Assembly: GCF_900765565.1 (NCBI RefSeq)
Contig: NZ_CAAFRZ010000094.1
Coordinates: forward strand, 1 to 34,816
Length of the DNA: 34,816 nt
Origin: an uncultured Dialister sp.
GTDB lineage: Bacteria; Bacillota; Negativicutes; Veillonellales; Dialisteraceae
Reading direction: 5' to 3'
Shown: piece by piece, positions 22,101-30,241 of the stretch
How the letters are laid out: each line of letters opens with the position of its first letter
Numbering within the stretch: position 1 is the stretch's first letter
The notes under the pieces: generated by a model
What the model saw: only the letters and a program-made list of their open reading frames with translations
Told to the model about the DNA's origin: nothing
Database searches by the model: none
Position numbers and translations under genes: made by a program

Positions 22101-23570
22101 TCCATCAGTATAGCTGCCAAAACCGCTGAAAGAACCGGCAGACATGCCATCATAAGAGAAACCGGATAGGTCGCCGTTCCCGGAAGCCCGGTGGAGGGTA
22201 AGACTGCCGTCCAAATAATTTCCTTCAGCTACGCAGAAGCCGCTCAATGTGCCGCTGACAGCCGTGGAAAGAGGCATCTGTGCAAGATCAACCCCGTCTG
22301 CTTCCGCCTGCAGGGAGAAATCTCCGCTGTTTTTATCGTAGGATCCCTGTCCCAGCACATGGCCGCCGGCAGCGTCAGCTTCCAGATAGGGAACAGAGAG
22401 GGCGCCATCGGTATAGGAGAAGGTAACGACTCCCTTCTTCACCTGGAGCCCCTGGTAACTGCCATCTTTCAGGGTTACGGTACCGGAAGCCGATGGATGG
22501 TCCGTGGTTCCGGAAAAGGAAATACTACCATCCACCGTACCGGCTGCATCATAGTCCGGCAGAAGGGATGGAATATCCAGGGAATGGAGTTCCGCCTGTC
22601 CCCGAAAATAAGGGGTATCCCCTGATGCATTCACATGGATTTCACCGGTTACCTTCTGTCCATTCACTTTGGCAGAAAGTTTTGTGACATCCACATTTCC
22701 ATTTTCTATATTAAAAAAAGCTGCCCCATCAGTTAAAACGTAATCGTCATAACCAAGAGCAGCATGATTAAAAGAACCGGTCACCCGGTAGGCGACGGTA
22801 CCGTCACTTTTCCAGATTTTGGCATCCGTCACCTGGGTTGTACCCTCTTTCAAGGTTAGTTTCTGCTCAACCTGGGGGAATTGCTTCAGCAGAGGCTGCA
22901 GGGAAGAAAGGGAAAGAGGATCGGTCTTTACATTGACTTCCAGATTGTTACTGTCAGTATATTTCAGATTTCCGGTAAAGGAGGTATCCAGGAATGTTCC
23001 GGACAAATCCCCCTTGATATGGGAATCTGCATCCCAGGCAAAGGAGCCCTGGAGACTGGAGAAATCAAAATCCCCCACAGACGTAGTCTTCACAGAAGCC
23101 TTGCCGTCGTGAATAACAACCTTTCCGGTAAATACGCCGCTGTTTGAATCGGTGGATGGCTTTATGAGATCCGCCGCATTCCAGGTGCCGTCACTTTTCT
23201 GTGTCAGTGTAAGAACAGGCGTATCGACAGTCACCGTCTTTACCACAGAAGCCACGCCCTTGTGGCGCAAAAGATAATCAGAAAGAGAAGACATGGTCCA
23301 GCCCACGGTTAAAGAAGGGGTCGTCAAAACTTCATTCCCCTTTTCATCTTTCAGTACGAGATTCGTAAAAGAAAGATCCAGACTGGGGTCCAGGTCCATG
23401 GCGTCCCAGGAAAGGGACCCATTGATATGACTCCCTGCCTGTTCCTGAAGGACCGGCTCCAGATTCTGTACCACGATAGGACGAATGAGCAGATAAATGG
23501 CACAGAGGATTATAAAAATAACCCCTGCAATGCCATTGATCCACCATTTCACTTTACTGTTCAATGTCAT
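19167..23570 (-). CDS. tamB: TamB/AsmA-like inter-membrane lipid-bridge protein
   Basis: A 1467-residue TamB-family protein. One N-terminal membrane anchor (INGIAGVIFIILCAIYLLI, residues 12-30) is followed by more than 1000 residues of repeating beta strands (typical AsmA/DUF490 groove; many GTLDNPxV and GxLSxxGTxDxP repeats, about every 80-100 residues) and the C-terminal TamB domain from about 1180 (KVGHYEITAQLDGPVGNMKTTF, SEPALNDSQILMLLTL, IQDFLQDKIGLDLISI), ending DWSFKF with a terminal Phe. Such proteins are thought to carry phospholipids to the outer membrane. The GGAGAG before the ATG at 23570 is too close for normal spacing, so the TTG two codons downstream (23564) may be the true start. 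It is larger than E. coli TamB (about 1260). Confidence 0.93.
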   Translation of the reverse strand: MTLNSKVKWWINGIAGVIFIILCAIYLLIRPIVVQNLEPVLQEQAGSHINGSLSWDAMDLDPSLDLSFTNLVLKDEKGNEVLTTPSLTVGWTMSSLSDYLLRHKGVASVVKTVTVDTPVLTLTQKSDGTWNAADLIKPSTDSNSGVFTGKVVIHDGKASVKTTSVGDFDFSSLQGSFAWDADSHIKGDLSGTFLDTSFTGNLKYTDSNNLEVNVKTDPLSLSSLQPLLKQFPQVEQKLTLKEGTTQVTDAKIWKSDGTVAYRVTGSFNHAALGYDDYVLTDGAAFFNIENGNVDVTKLSAKVNGQKVTGEIHVNASGDTPYFRGQAELHSLDIPSLLPDYDAAGTVDGSISFSGTTDHPSASGTVTLKDGSYQGLQVKKGVVTFSYTDGALSVPYLEADAAGGHVLGQGSYDKNSGDFSLQAEADGVDLAQMPLSTAVSGTLSGFCVAEGNYLDGSLTLHRASGNGDLSGFSYDGMSAGSFSGFGSYTDGNWSVTGYGQDLSYSGMTLDHGAFSLDKEGEVIHIPYASGLVGDGAFFVKGFYSHGGMDLDAMASDIDLSTLSGIVGEDLAGNASFSGHVTGTLDHPEGQGALRARNGHVRNASFDSVDGKVSFGSGNLNIESMKWQGASGNYEITGTIGMAAPHSMNLSVKTNKTRIESLLSLADLHYPVTGWMNNELTLTGTLDDPEVTGDFSAWSGSVMGQLFQSISGRYTYKNHELTLTDGLGYIYDGTVVVSGKAGEANGLDFTVSLTDISIEQLLPGKGVKGIVSLNGKVSGTFDSPRFDGTASTRSITIGDNTLRDVSTGIHYRDNVVSLDEGSFRQKQGTFLWKGSYNLSDGALSGYLDFNGWNIKNIMTLLKQPADGVDGTVEGGMRISGTLDNPNVDFRAHLLGGHLGDAVLGEGNIDFSYMNKALSIRKFYIPIGDGVLAAQGQMTTDGSLNIQAAARNMDVSWIPQALGKKDMSIGGKLTAALNLSGTRDNPVADLSVGLDHPRYGDITFDNFSLMANASNNVVTLQNALLQRGTYRASMKGTMPVNFFTRNTEGKSVPMDLDINLDQADMNMLALFAKPVTSASGPIQGHVKVAGSWDNPMLLGGITVKDGVLTVKTLNEPVQPINLSLTLSGYMAALDGSASFGGGSLTTKGNLSWDHYKLGQYNGELHIHTPAIDDTYYKGSLDGDFTLGEVAGFNKPGINGTLKIQDAVIDIPFALLGDSRSSSLDVLTKINVQIGQNVHLYNSALYDLDIHGNIGMIGPLSDPVMSGRVNVDKGTVKLNTTEFKMGDAHAVWGEEPGSFLPSIHAKAFTKVGHYEITAQLDGPVGNMKTTFHSEPALNDSQILMLLTLHQDPNNKDNNGAMEGALFNAGLTMIFGNGIQDFLQDKIGLDLISITSSLTDYYDNVEDNNDSYYYIKIGKYLFNDFMLTATMGMNNDEKSVGAHYDLNSRVGLSSWYNSNHDSYVGTDWSFKF

Positions 23571-23614
23571 CTCTCCAGTAGTTTATAAGATTTGAGGTTT
23601 TCAAATGAGATAAA

Positions 23615-23678
23615 GAGCCAACGGCCCTGAAGATCCAGGTCCAGTTCTTCAGCTTGACTACCGTAGGGCCCCAGGCTC
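23615..23678 (-). ncRNA. Stable stacked hairpin between tolC and tamB
   Basis: On the minus strand three nested stems stack: GAGCC/GGCTC, GGCCCT/AGGGCC and CTGAAGA/TCTTCAG, over 64 bases. Only TTTATC follows, so it is a poor terminator; it may be an mRNA processing or stability element that sets the tolC:tamB ratio. Confidence 0.45.
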
Positions 23679-23751
23679 TACATTCCTGCACTGCCAATTC
23701 ATCAGTTAGCAGAAAGCCATTAGCTGTAAGCCGTAAACTGTCAGTTGTCTG

Positions 23752-25218
23752 TTACTTCCCTGCCTTTGCAAATTCCGGATGGATTACTGCCGGAATACCC
23801 ATGGCATGTTCCAAGGTAGCCAGACCGATATTGTAATTATAGAGGGCAGTAATATAGTTCGTTCTTGCAGTGTTCAATTCCAGTTCTGCATCCAGTACAT
23901 CCAGGTTGATGCCTACGCCGCTCTGGTAACGAACGGTAGCAATTTTGTAGGCTTCTTCCGCTTCTGCTACAGCGGCTTCGGTAGCACGGATCTGTTCTTT
24001 GTAGGAAAGAATATTCAGATAATCCTGCCGCACCTCCAGCTCTACCGATTCCCGTGCCTGCAAAAGTTTTTCCTGGGCTTCTTTCAGACTTTCCTTCGCG
24101 GACTTGATTTTGGCACTTGTAGCGCCGCCATCCCAAAGGCTCCAGGAAAGACCGCCCTGAGCATTCCATCCCTTATGCTGGAATCCTGGGAAGTCGGTAT
24201 CATTCCAGTTATAGCCACCGCCGACAGAAATGGTCGGATAATATCCAGCTTTAGCAATGCGAAGGTTTTCATTGGCTATAAGTACATTGTAGTCCGCTTC
24301 AATCAATTCCCAGCGATATTTCTGGGCCATAAATATGGCCTGATCCATGGTGATATCAAAATCCGGTTCCGGGAAATCCTTATCCAGTGGATTCAGCTTC
24401 GTATTCATGGGTATCCGCATGATGTTATTCAGGTTTGCTTCCGCCACATCCCTTGCGTTATTAGCTGCGATGCTTTTCTGCTTCGCATTGGCCAGGGATA
24501 CGTTAGATGTGAGCACGTCCAGCTTGGCCACAATACCTGCATCAAACTGCTGCTGCACATTATTCAGATGGCTGGCATAATCCGCTACCGATTCATCCTG
24601 TACCTGGGCCAGTTTAATATCTTCCAACCAGGTATAGTAAGCGGTTACCGCAGAAAGTTTGGTATCTGCTTCTGTTTTGTAGAAATTCACATCTGAAATG
24701 TTCTTGGAATAACGGGCAGAATCAATAGCCCCTTCCAGTTTACCAAAAGACCAAACCGGCCAGGTCACATTAAGTCCATTGGTATAAGAATTTACTGCAC
24801 TAACTGATGCTTTCTTTGTTCTGGTTGCGCTCCAGGAATCAGAAAGCTGGGGATTCTTGGCTGCCGCCGCCTGGCTCACAGCGGCCTCTGCTTCTTTCCG
24901 CTGGAGGTCTGCAATGGTAATATCCCGGTTGTTCTTGATAGCCGTGGTCACGGCGCCGTGAAGGTCAATATCAAGATTCGATGCTTCAGGTGCAGCCACA
25001 TTTCCCAGAGAATCGGACAGATTCTTCTGAACCAGCATGTTATTGAAATTGACGGTCTTGTCTTTACTTACCTGGTTCATCTGGGCAGCTATTGCTTTTT
25101 CTGTAATGGAAGGGTCAGTGGTTGTTCTTGTGACGGAGCCCTTCGCTTCGGCGCCCACCCCTAAAGAAAGCGCCAGTACAACAGTTGCTGCCAAAATACG
25201 GTAGGTATATTTATTCAT
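23752..25218 (-). CDS. tolC: TolC-family outer membrane efflux protein
   Basis: A 488-residue outer membrane factor, which trimerises into a barrel plus a long periplasmic tunnel. Signal peptide 1-25 (VVLALSLGVGAEA). The two OEP repeats begin near DLHGAVTTAIKNNRDI and TMDQAIFMAQKYRWEL; each has long Ala/Gln/Glu-rich helices (NKDITIADLQRKEAEAAVSQ-like and VRQDYLNILSYKEQIRATEAAVAEAEEAYK) and barrel strands such as NGLNVTWPVWSFG and GGLSWSLWDGG. It ends PAVIHPEFAKAGK. The ATG at 25218 has AAGG 10 bases upstream; the longer frame upstream overlaps mlaD and is not needed. It follows mlaD by 31 bases. No MFP or RND partner is present, so its pump is encoded elsewhere or it works with the lipid system. 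Confidence 0.92.
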   Translation of the reverse strand: MNKYTYRILAATVVLALSLGVGAEAKGSVTRTTTDPSITEKAIAAQMNQVSKDKTVNFNNMLVQKNLSDSLGNVAAPEASNLDIDLHGAVTTAIKNNRDITIADLQRKEAEAAVSQAAAAKNPQLSDSWSATRTKKASVSAVNSYTNGLNVTWPVWSFGKLEGAIDSARYSKNISDVNFYKTEADTKLSAVTAYYTWLEDIKLAQVQDESVADYASHLNNVQQQFDAGIVAKLDVLTSNVSLANAKQKSIAANNARDVAEANLNNIMRIPMNTKLNPLDKDFPEPDFDITMDQAIFMAQKYRWELIEADYNVLIANENLRIAKAGYYPTISVGGGYNWNDTDFPGFQHKGWNAQGGLSWSLWDGGATSAKIKSAKESLKEAQEKLLQARESVELEVRQDYLNILSYKEQIRATEAAVAEAEEAYKIATVRYQSGVGINLDVLDAELELNTARTNYITALYNYNIGLATLEHAMGIPAVIHPEFAKAGK

Positions 25219-25249
25219 AAATTTCATCCCTTCTAAGACAGATGTCTTA

Positions 25250-26407
25250 TTAATAGTTGTATCCAAGACCGATGTATTCCCCACCACCCCTGCGGCTGTG
25301 TGGGAAAATAGACTGGCCCGTGATAAAGAAGTTGTCATCCAGAGCGTAACTTCCACGAATCCGCATGGTCAGATCATCCGGATTGAAAAGGTCTGCATTA
25401 AACTTCCACCTGTTTTCTTCATAGCTTACGCCACCGCCAAGCTTGTTCCGCATAATTCCTGCATAGACGCCGTAATTCCCTCTCATCCTACCAAACAGGG
25501 CATCATATACAGGATCATTGGTCAGGGATTCAATCCCCAGAATCCCGAACCGGTCTTTGCCGACGCGAAGAAACAGATTTGGTGAAAATTCATCCTTCTT
25601 AGTATTATATAACAATTCCCCCGAAACAGATACATCAAAATCATGATTCCCGGTCATTATTCCATTAATTTTTCCGGAAATCTGTTTCGCATTGCTGGAA
25701 ATATCCTTTGCATTCTGAGAAGCCACAACAAGGTTATCCATAATCTGCCGGGCATCGGAGGTAGCTTTGCCATCGCCGTTCAGCTGGTAAAGCATGGAAT
25801 TAATCTGCGACGTGATGCCCTCAATTTCATTGGCAGTCTGTATGCCTTGGGATGTGAGAATCGCCAGGTTCTGGGATACCGCATCGAAGTTGCTGATACT
25901 GTTTTTTACATTCTTCTGGGATGCCGGATCCGCTACCACCGTATTGATGCCGTCCAGCATGGTCTGGGCAGAGTTGATAAGCTTATCCATCTTGTCCATG
26001 GCCTGGTCAATGCCCGGTGCCGCCTTGCCCTGTACAGTCATACCATCGGATAAATAGCCCCGGTCCTGGTGCCCACCGGCCGCCTTGACGAACCGGCCTC
26101 CCATAACGCTGGAGGTCTGAATGGAAAAATCCGCATCCTTCGGTACTTTTGCATCTTTATAGAATCGAAGGTTCAGCACAGCTTCCCCATTTTCCACGGA
26201 AATCTTATCCACCATGCCCACTTCCACGCCGGCATAGTGAATAGGATTCCCCGGTTCAATGCCCTCGGCTTCTTTGAAATAGCCGGTCACGTGAAAACCG
26301 CTCTTGCCAAAGAGCACAACGTTACTGAGTTCTATAATGATGGCAGCAAAAACAATAATCCCTAAAAGGGAAAAAGCCCCTACCTTCGCTTCTGTAGACC
26401 ATTTCAC
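25250..26407 (-). CDS. mlaD: MlaD-like MCE protein with a C-terminal beta-barrel
   Basis: A 385-residue MCE protein. One N-terminal membrane helix (FSLLGIIVFAAIIIELSNVVLF, 12-33), an MCE domain (about 38-127, with GIEPGNPIHYAGVEVGMV and SSVMGGRFVKAAGG), a long helical section (132-250) and then about 130 residues of amphipathic strands (255-385), such as VSGELLYNT, NLFLRVGKD, NYGVYAGIM, LGGGVSYE and GEYIGLGYNY, ending in an aromatic residue. E. coli MlaD is only 183 residues and lacks the last part. The start is GTG, overlapping the mlaF stop (GTGA), so translation is coupled. The layout fits the trans-envelope MlaD reported for Veillonella parvula, which joins inner and outer membranes in one chain. 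Confidence 0.93.
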   Translation of the reverse strand: MKWSTEAKVGAFSLLGIIVFAAIIIELSNVVLFGKSGFHVTGYFKEAEGIEPGNPIHYAGVEVGMVDKISVENGEAVLNLRFYKDAKVPKDADFSIQTSSVMGGRFVKAAGGHQDRGYLSDGMTVQGKAAPGIDQAMDKMDKLINSAQTMLDGINTVVADPASQKNVKNSISNFDAVSQNLAILTSQGIQTANEIEGITSQINSMLYQLNGDGKATSDARQIMDNLVVASQNAKDISSNAKQISGKINGIMTGNHDFDVSVSGELLYNTKKDEFSPNLFLRVGKDRFGILGIESLTNDPVYDALFGRMRGNYGVYAGIMRNKLGGGVSYEENRWKFNADLFNPDDLTMRIRGSYALDDNFFITGQSIFPHSRRGGGEYIGLGYNY

Positions 26408-27165
26408 AGGGCATCACCTTCTTTCAGAAAATCAGGATCCGACGGTTCCCCTTCCATAAACTGACGGACCCGGGGATCCGTGGAACGATACAAATCTTCC
26501 GGCTTTCCTATAGCCAGAAAGGAGCCTTTATAAAGAAAAGCCATTCTGTCTGCAATCATATCAGCTGACCGGAGATCATGGGTCACCACCACGCTGGTGG
26601 CATGCATAACTTTCTGTGTATGCTTGATGAGGAGACTGATGTCGGTGGATCGGATAGGGTCCAGCCCCGCCGTGGGCTCATCATATAGAATGATTTGGGG
26701 CTCCAGGGCAATGGCCCTGGCCAGACTTACCCGTTTCTTCATGCCCCCGGACAGGTTGGCGGGCATCAGGTTTTCAATACCATCCAGTCCCACCAGGTGA
26801 AGCTTCTCTTTCACAATCCGGTCAATTTTCTCCTCCGGAAGTTTTGTATGCATTCTTAGACCAAAGGCCACATTTTCTTTCACATTCATGGAGTCAAAGA
26901 GAGCGGAATACTGGAAAACAAATCCCATGTGCCGCCGTTCTTCGTTCAGTTCCTTCTCCGAAAGCTTTGCCATATCCTTTCCATCCACCATTACCTCGCC
27001 GGACGTGGGCCGAAGGAGCCCGATAATGAGCTTCAGGAGCGTTGATTTCCCGCTGCCCGAAGCTCCCAGGATAACCATGGTCTCCCCATCCCTTACGGTA
27101 AGACTCACGTCATTCAGTATCCGTCTCGTACCGAATGTCTGGTACACATGCCTGATATCTATCAT
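26404..27165 (-). CDS. mlaF: ABC transporter ATPase of the Mla lipid system
   Basis: A 253-residue ABC ATPase that drives phospholipid movement through MlaE. Walker A is GASGSGKST (34-42), the Q-loop VFQYSALF (84-90), signature LSGGMKKR (138-145), Walker B IILYDEPTAGLDP (158-170) and the switch His in VVVTHD. It has the MlaF/Ttg2A-type FDSMNVKENVAFGLR block. GAGGAG is 4 bases before the ATG. It lies 8 bases after mlaE and overlaps mlaD by 4 bases. No MlaB-like STAS protein, which stabilises MlaF in E. coli, is encoded nearby. Confidence 0.95.
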   Translation of the reverse strand: MIDIRHVYQTFGTRRILNDVSLTVRDGETMVILGASGSGKSTLLKLIIGLLRPTSGEVMVDGKDMAKLSEKELNEERRHMGFVFQYSALFDSMNVKENVAFGLRMHTKLPEEKIDRIVKEKLHLVGLDGIENLMPANLSGGMKKRVSLARAIALEPQIILYDEPTAGLDPIRSTDISLLIKHTQKVMHATSVVVTHDLRSADMIADRMAFLYKGSFLAIGKPEDLYRSTDPRVRQFMEGEPSDPDFLKEGDAL

Positions 27166-27173
27166 AGGACTCC

Positions 27174-27935
27174 TCAGAAAAGAATGGACGACAAAAGATA
27201 ATTAGCTGCAAAAAGCATGATAATGGAATACACCACGGACTGGGTGGTGGCTTTGCCGACCCCTTCAGCACCGGCGGTGCAGGTCATGCCCCGGTCGCAG
27301 CCTACAAGGGCCACGATCATGCCGAATATGACGGACTTAAACACGCCGATATAGAGGTCCGAAGGCACGCAGAATGTATGGATAGAATGGAGAAATACAT
27401 AAGAAGAAACGCCATGGGACAGGGATGCCACAATCATGCCGCCTCCCACGCCAATGGTCACGCCGAATACATCAAGAATGGGAAGCATGCACATACACGC
27501 TACGAGCCGGGGTACCACGAGGTACCCCACCGGACTTACAGCCATGCAGCGGAGCGCATCAATCTGCTCTGTCACCCGCATGGTTCCGATTTCCGCCGTA
27601 ATTGCGGCCCCTACCCGGCCGGCCAGTACTACGCCGCAAAGCACAGGGCCCAGTTCCCGTCCGATGCCGATGGCCACGATACCGCCTACGGTGAAATCAG
27701 CACCGTACTTCGTCAGTTCTCCCGCAATCTGCACAGAAAGAACCATACCCGTAAAAAGGAGGGTCAGCGCCACGATGGGAAAAGAAAGTACTCCCAGGGA
27801 GAGACACTGATGGAATGTCTCCCTGCCACGAATGGCGGAAATCTCTTTCACCGCCTGGAAAAGAAGCAGAATCACCGCTCCCAGCTGGTGAAATATGGAA
27901 AGAGTCTGCCTTCCCAAAGATTCCAGAAATTCCAT
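27174..27935 (-). CDS. mlaE: MlaE-type lipid ABC permease
   Basis: A 253-residue inner-membrane permease of the MlaE family. A membrane-embedded N-terminal helix precedes about five transmembrane helices. Family motifs are visible: ALTLLFTGMVLSVQ, GIGRELGPVLCGVVLAGRVGAAITAEIGTMRVTEQIDAL (the conserved loop that touches MlaF), YLVVPRLVACM and GVGKATTQSVV near the end. GGAGGGAAGG lies before the ATG. It is first in the mlaEFD-tolC-tamB run; the 320 bases upstream hold a family A repeat. Confidence 0.95.
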   Translation of the reverse strand: MEFLESLGRQTLSIFHQLGAVILLLFQAVKEISAIRGRETFHQCLSLGVLSFPIVALTLLFTGMVLSVQIAGELTKYGADFTVGGIVAIGIGRELGPVLCGVVLAGRVGAAITAEIGTMRVTEQIDALRCMAVSPVGYLVVPRLVACMCMLPILDVFGVTIGVGGGMIVASLSHGVSSYVFLHSIHTFCVPSDLYIGVFKSVIFGMIVALVGCDRGMTCTAGAEGVGKATTQSVVYSIIMLFAANYLLSSILF

Positions 27936-28255
27936 GGCCTTCCCTCCTTTTGGGATGCAATATTACAAATAAAGATACATATGATACGGCTGAATCGGAT
28001 ATAATACCGAAATTGAGGGCAAAATCGAGAAAATCAGCAGATGTTACGTTGATTCAAATCTGCCGCTCCATGGGGGTGTATGGTTCGTAAGGGATATGGT
28101 TCCGGCGATGCTGCGCTTATCAACCGGAATGGAGACGCTTCGCTTAAGAAGAAAGGGAACCTTATATAACGCCGTCTCTAGCGGCTTATGGACCTCATGC
28201 CCCGGCGCGATGTGCCCACAACACTTAGCCCCATTCACCGTTTTGATTCATCTCA
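27936..28255. other. Intergenic region upstream of mlaE
   Basis: It contains the ribosome binding site and leader of mlaE, an AT-rich stretch (27960-28010) where the mlaE promoter is expected (several TATTAT/TATCAT boxes but none with a good -35), and a family A element (28070-28234). Confidence 0.5.
28070..28234 (-). repeat. Family A element, copy 4, minus orientation
   Basis: Read on the minus strand it begins ATGGGGCTAAGTGTTGTGGG, has the GCGCCGGGGC block and the GAGACGGCGTTATATAAGG segment, and ends CCCTTACGAACCAT plus ACCCCCAT. The second half matches 34477-34584 at most positions. Confidence 0.7.
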
Positions 28256-30232
28256 TCACAGCGTGTAATAGGAAGAACTGTACACAACGTCAGCTGTTTT
28301 CTTATTATCCGGCTTGTTTTCATCCTTTTTTCCGGTGCCATCATCTTTCTTGCCCTGGCCGCCGGAAATAGACTCCTTCCCTTCATTCTTCATTTCTGCC
28401 ATGAGCTGCTTATTGGTTTTCGCCAGTTTCTTCAGTGCCCGGTCCCGGTCTGCCGGAGCCATAACTTTGAATGTAAACTGTCCGTCCCCATAAACCACGT
28501 AATCCGTATCTACGCTGCTCTTTGGTGTATCTTCTTCTTTGTCCCCGGCCTTTTCACTCTTGCTCTTATCCTTCAGATAATCAGGAGAATTGGAGGGCCG
28601 CTTGTCCTGAATTTCCGCCTTCACCCCGTTATCCTCGTCTTTGGCTATCATGCTGACATTGGGATCCAGAATTTCCACCACCACCTGGTTATTCTTATCT
28701 TCCTTTTCCAGCTTGTCAAAGAGATCGTCGAAGTCCTTGTACGTGCGCAGGCGCTGGAGAATTTCGTCGGTGAGATTGAATTTCTGCTGCTGGATTAGGT
28801 AAGGAAGGGGCACTACACCGCCACCGCGAACTTCCAGAATCATATCTCCATAGGGCTGGTCCTTCGGTACGGTGAATGCCAGATCCTTGTAGAACACATC
28901 GCCTCGATAGGGAGCAAGCCTTGCCCGCACATAAATGGTATCTCCCGGGCTCACCACGGTAGGAGAAGCCGCAGCATCCAGGAGCTGGGCTGTCTTCCTT
29001 TCTCCTGTAACCTTCATGTCCACTGAAATATCCCGAAGCGTATAGGGTTCGAACCGGTTCTGCTCCAGAATACGGATGACATTGTACATTTCATCCACGC
29101 TGCGTTCTGCTATATCCTTGGAAGACCAGTACATGTTGGTCCGGGTAAAGGGTTTCTTCTTCATATCCTCCGGGAAGAGGGTATAGGAAAAAGAGACGGT
29201 CCCCTTTCCGCTCCGGTCAAGAACGTTGCTCATATTATTGTATACGGAAGTAACAGAAAGCATGGGCAGCATCTGCTCATTCCGGATCATCCGGACATTG
29301 AGGTTCCCCACATGGCCTGTATCCTCGTCAGTAACGGTGGAATGGAGCCGTACAGACTCCGGTATTTTCCCGGAAAGGCCGCTGATACCGGTTCCCCGGT
29401 CTTCATTCACTTCCCCGATTTCCGCACCCACGCTTCCCAGTTTAAAGGGAATATTATGGCTGGGCACTACGGTGAAAATATAGGAGTTATGCATGAAATA
29501 ACTGCTGCTTCCTTTATCCATGAAAGGATGTCCAAAAGCCACCATATGGTCCCCATCCACATAGGTCACCGTACCGATAGCCCCCAGTTTCAGGTCCCCC
29601 GTCACAAGGGTAGCAGATACGGAACCACCAGCCTCCAGGGGCCGCGGTATTTCATCGGAACCATTGGAGACAGCAGCATAGGGGACCATGTGGAAATCTT
29701 TCATTTTATCCGCAAGAAATTCCATTCCCGCCGGCGTATAGCCGGAAGCCATGAGCGGCGTGGACAGAGGAATCAGGTCCTTATTGTCTACTGTTCCTCC
29801 TGCCTCACTTTTAGTGTTGTCAATAGTCCAAAGACGAAGCATATCGGAAATGGGGGTTACCATGCCGATGCGTCCATTGGACTGGGGAAAGCCGTAAGCA
29901 ATAGCCCCCAGCAGTTTGCCGTTGATATAAACCGGGCTTCCGCTCATGCCCTGGGCAATACCGTTAGTCTCATCTATGAGAGGCCCCGATACCTTAACAA
30001 GCACCAGATCTCCTCCGGTGGCTCCTTTGTGTTTCATAATACCAAGTACGTCTACATTAAAAGTATCAATCTTTGTACCATGGACTACGGTCTTGGCATA
30101 TCCATGCATCCCTTCCTGTACCTCGGAAACAGGAAGGAAATCCTGGGCAGCCATGACCGGAGACACACACCCCACTGCCAGACAGAGGGACAACACCATC
30201 TTTTTCAGTTTACCCTTAGAAATTGCAAACAT
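28256..30232 (-). CDS. Secreted protein with SpoIVB-like (S55) peptidase domain
   Basis: A 658-residue exported protein (signal peptide 1-28, VSPVMA-AQ). Residues 35-135 contain VHGTKIDTFNVDVLGIM and GIAQGMSGSPVYINGKLLGAIAYG, with the presumed nucleophile Ser97 in GMSGSP; TVTYVDGDHMVAFGHPF (His235) follows. This matches the S55 family of SpoIVB, but the nucleophile half comes before the His half, the reverse of SpoIVB. Residues 330-520 are beta-rich, and 520-658 is a charged low-complexity tail (KSEKAGDKEEDTPK, GQGKKDDGTGKKDENK). AAGGAG is 5 bases before the ATG. It follows the lipoyl-like gene by 9 bases. A role as an envelope sensor or protease is plausible but unproven. Confidence 0.82.
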   Translation of the reverse strand: MFAISKGKLKKMVLSLCLAVGCVSPVMAAQDFLPVSEVQEGMHGYAKTVVHGTKIDTFNVDVLGIMKHKGATGGDLVLVKVSGPLIDETNGIAQGMSGSPVYINGKLLGAIAYGFPQSNGRIGMVTPISDMLRLWTIDNTKSEAGGTVDNKDLIPLSTPLMASGYTPAGMEFLADKMKDFHMVPYAAVSNGSDEIPRPLEAGGSVSATLVTGDLKLGAIGTVTYVDGDHMVAFGHPFMDKGSSSYFMHNSYIFTVVPSHNIPFKLGSVGAEIGEVNEDRGTGISGLSGKIPESVRLHSTVTDEDTGHVGNLNVRMIRNEQMLPMLSVTSVYNNMSNVLDRSGKGTVSFSYTLFPEDMKKKPFTRTNMYWSSKDIAERSVDEMYNVIRILEQNRFEPYTLRDISVDMKVTGERKTAQLLDAAASPTVVSPGDTIYVRARLAPYRGDVFYKDLAFTVPKDQPYGDMILEVRGGGVVPLPYLIQQQKFNLTDEILQRLRTYKDFDDLFDKLEKEDKNNQVVVEILDPNVSMIAKDEDNGVKAEIQDKRPSNSPDYLKDKSKSEKAGDKEEDTPKSSVDTDYVVYGDGQFTFKVMAPADRDRALKKLAKTNKQLMAEMKNEGKESISGGQGKKDDGTGKKDENKPDNKKTADVVYSSSYYTL

Positions 30233-30241
30233 GAAATCTCC

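Noticed and set aside
25219..25356. Longer start for tolC overlapping mlaD
   Set aside because: The extra 46 residues overlap the conserved C terminus of MlaD and precede the real signal peptide; a usable ribosome binding site is seen only for the start at 25218.
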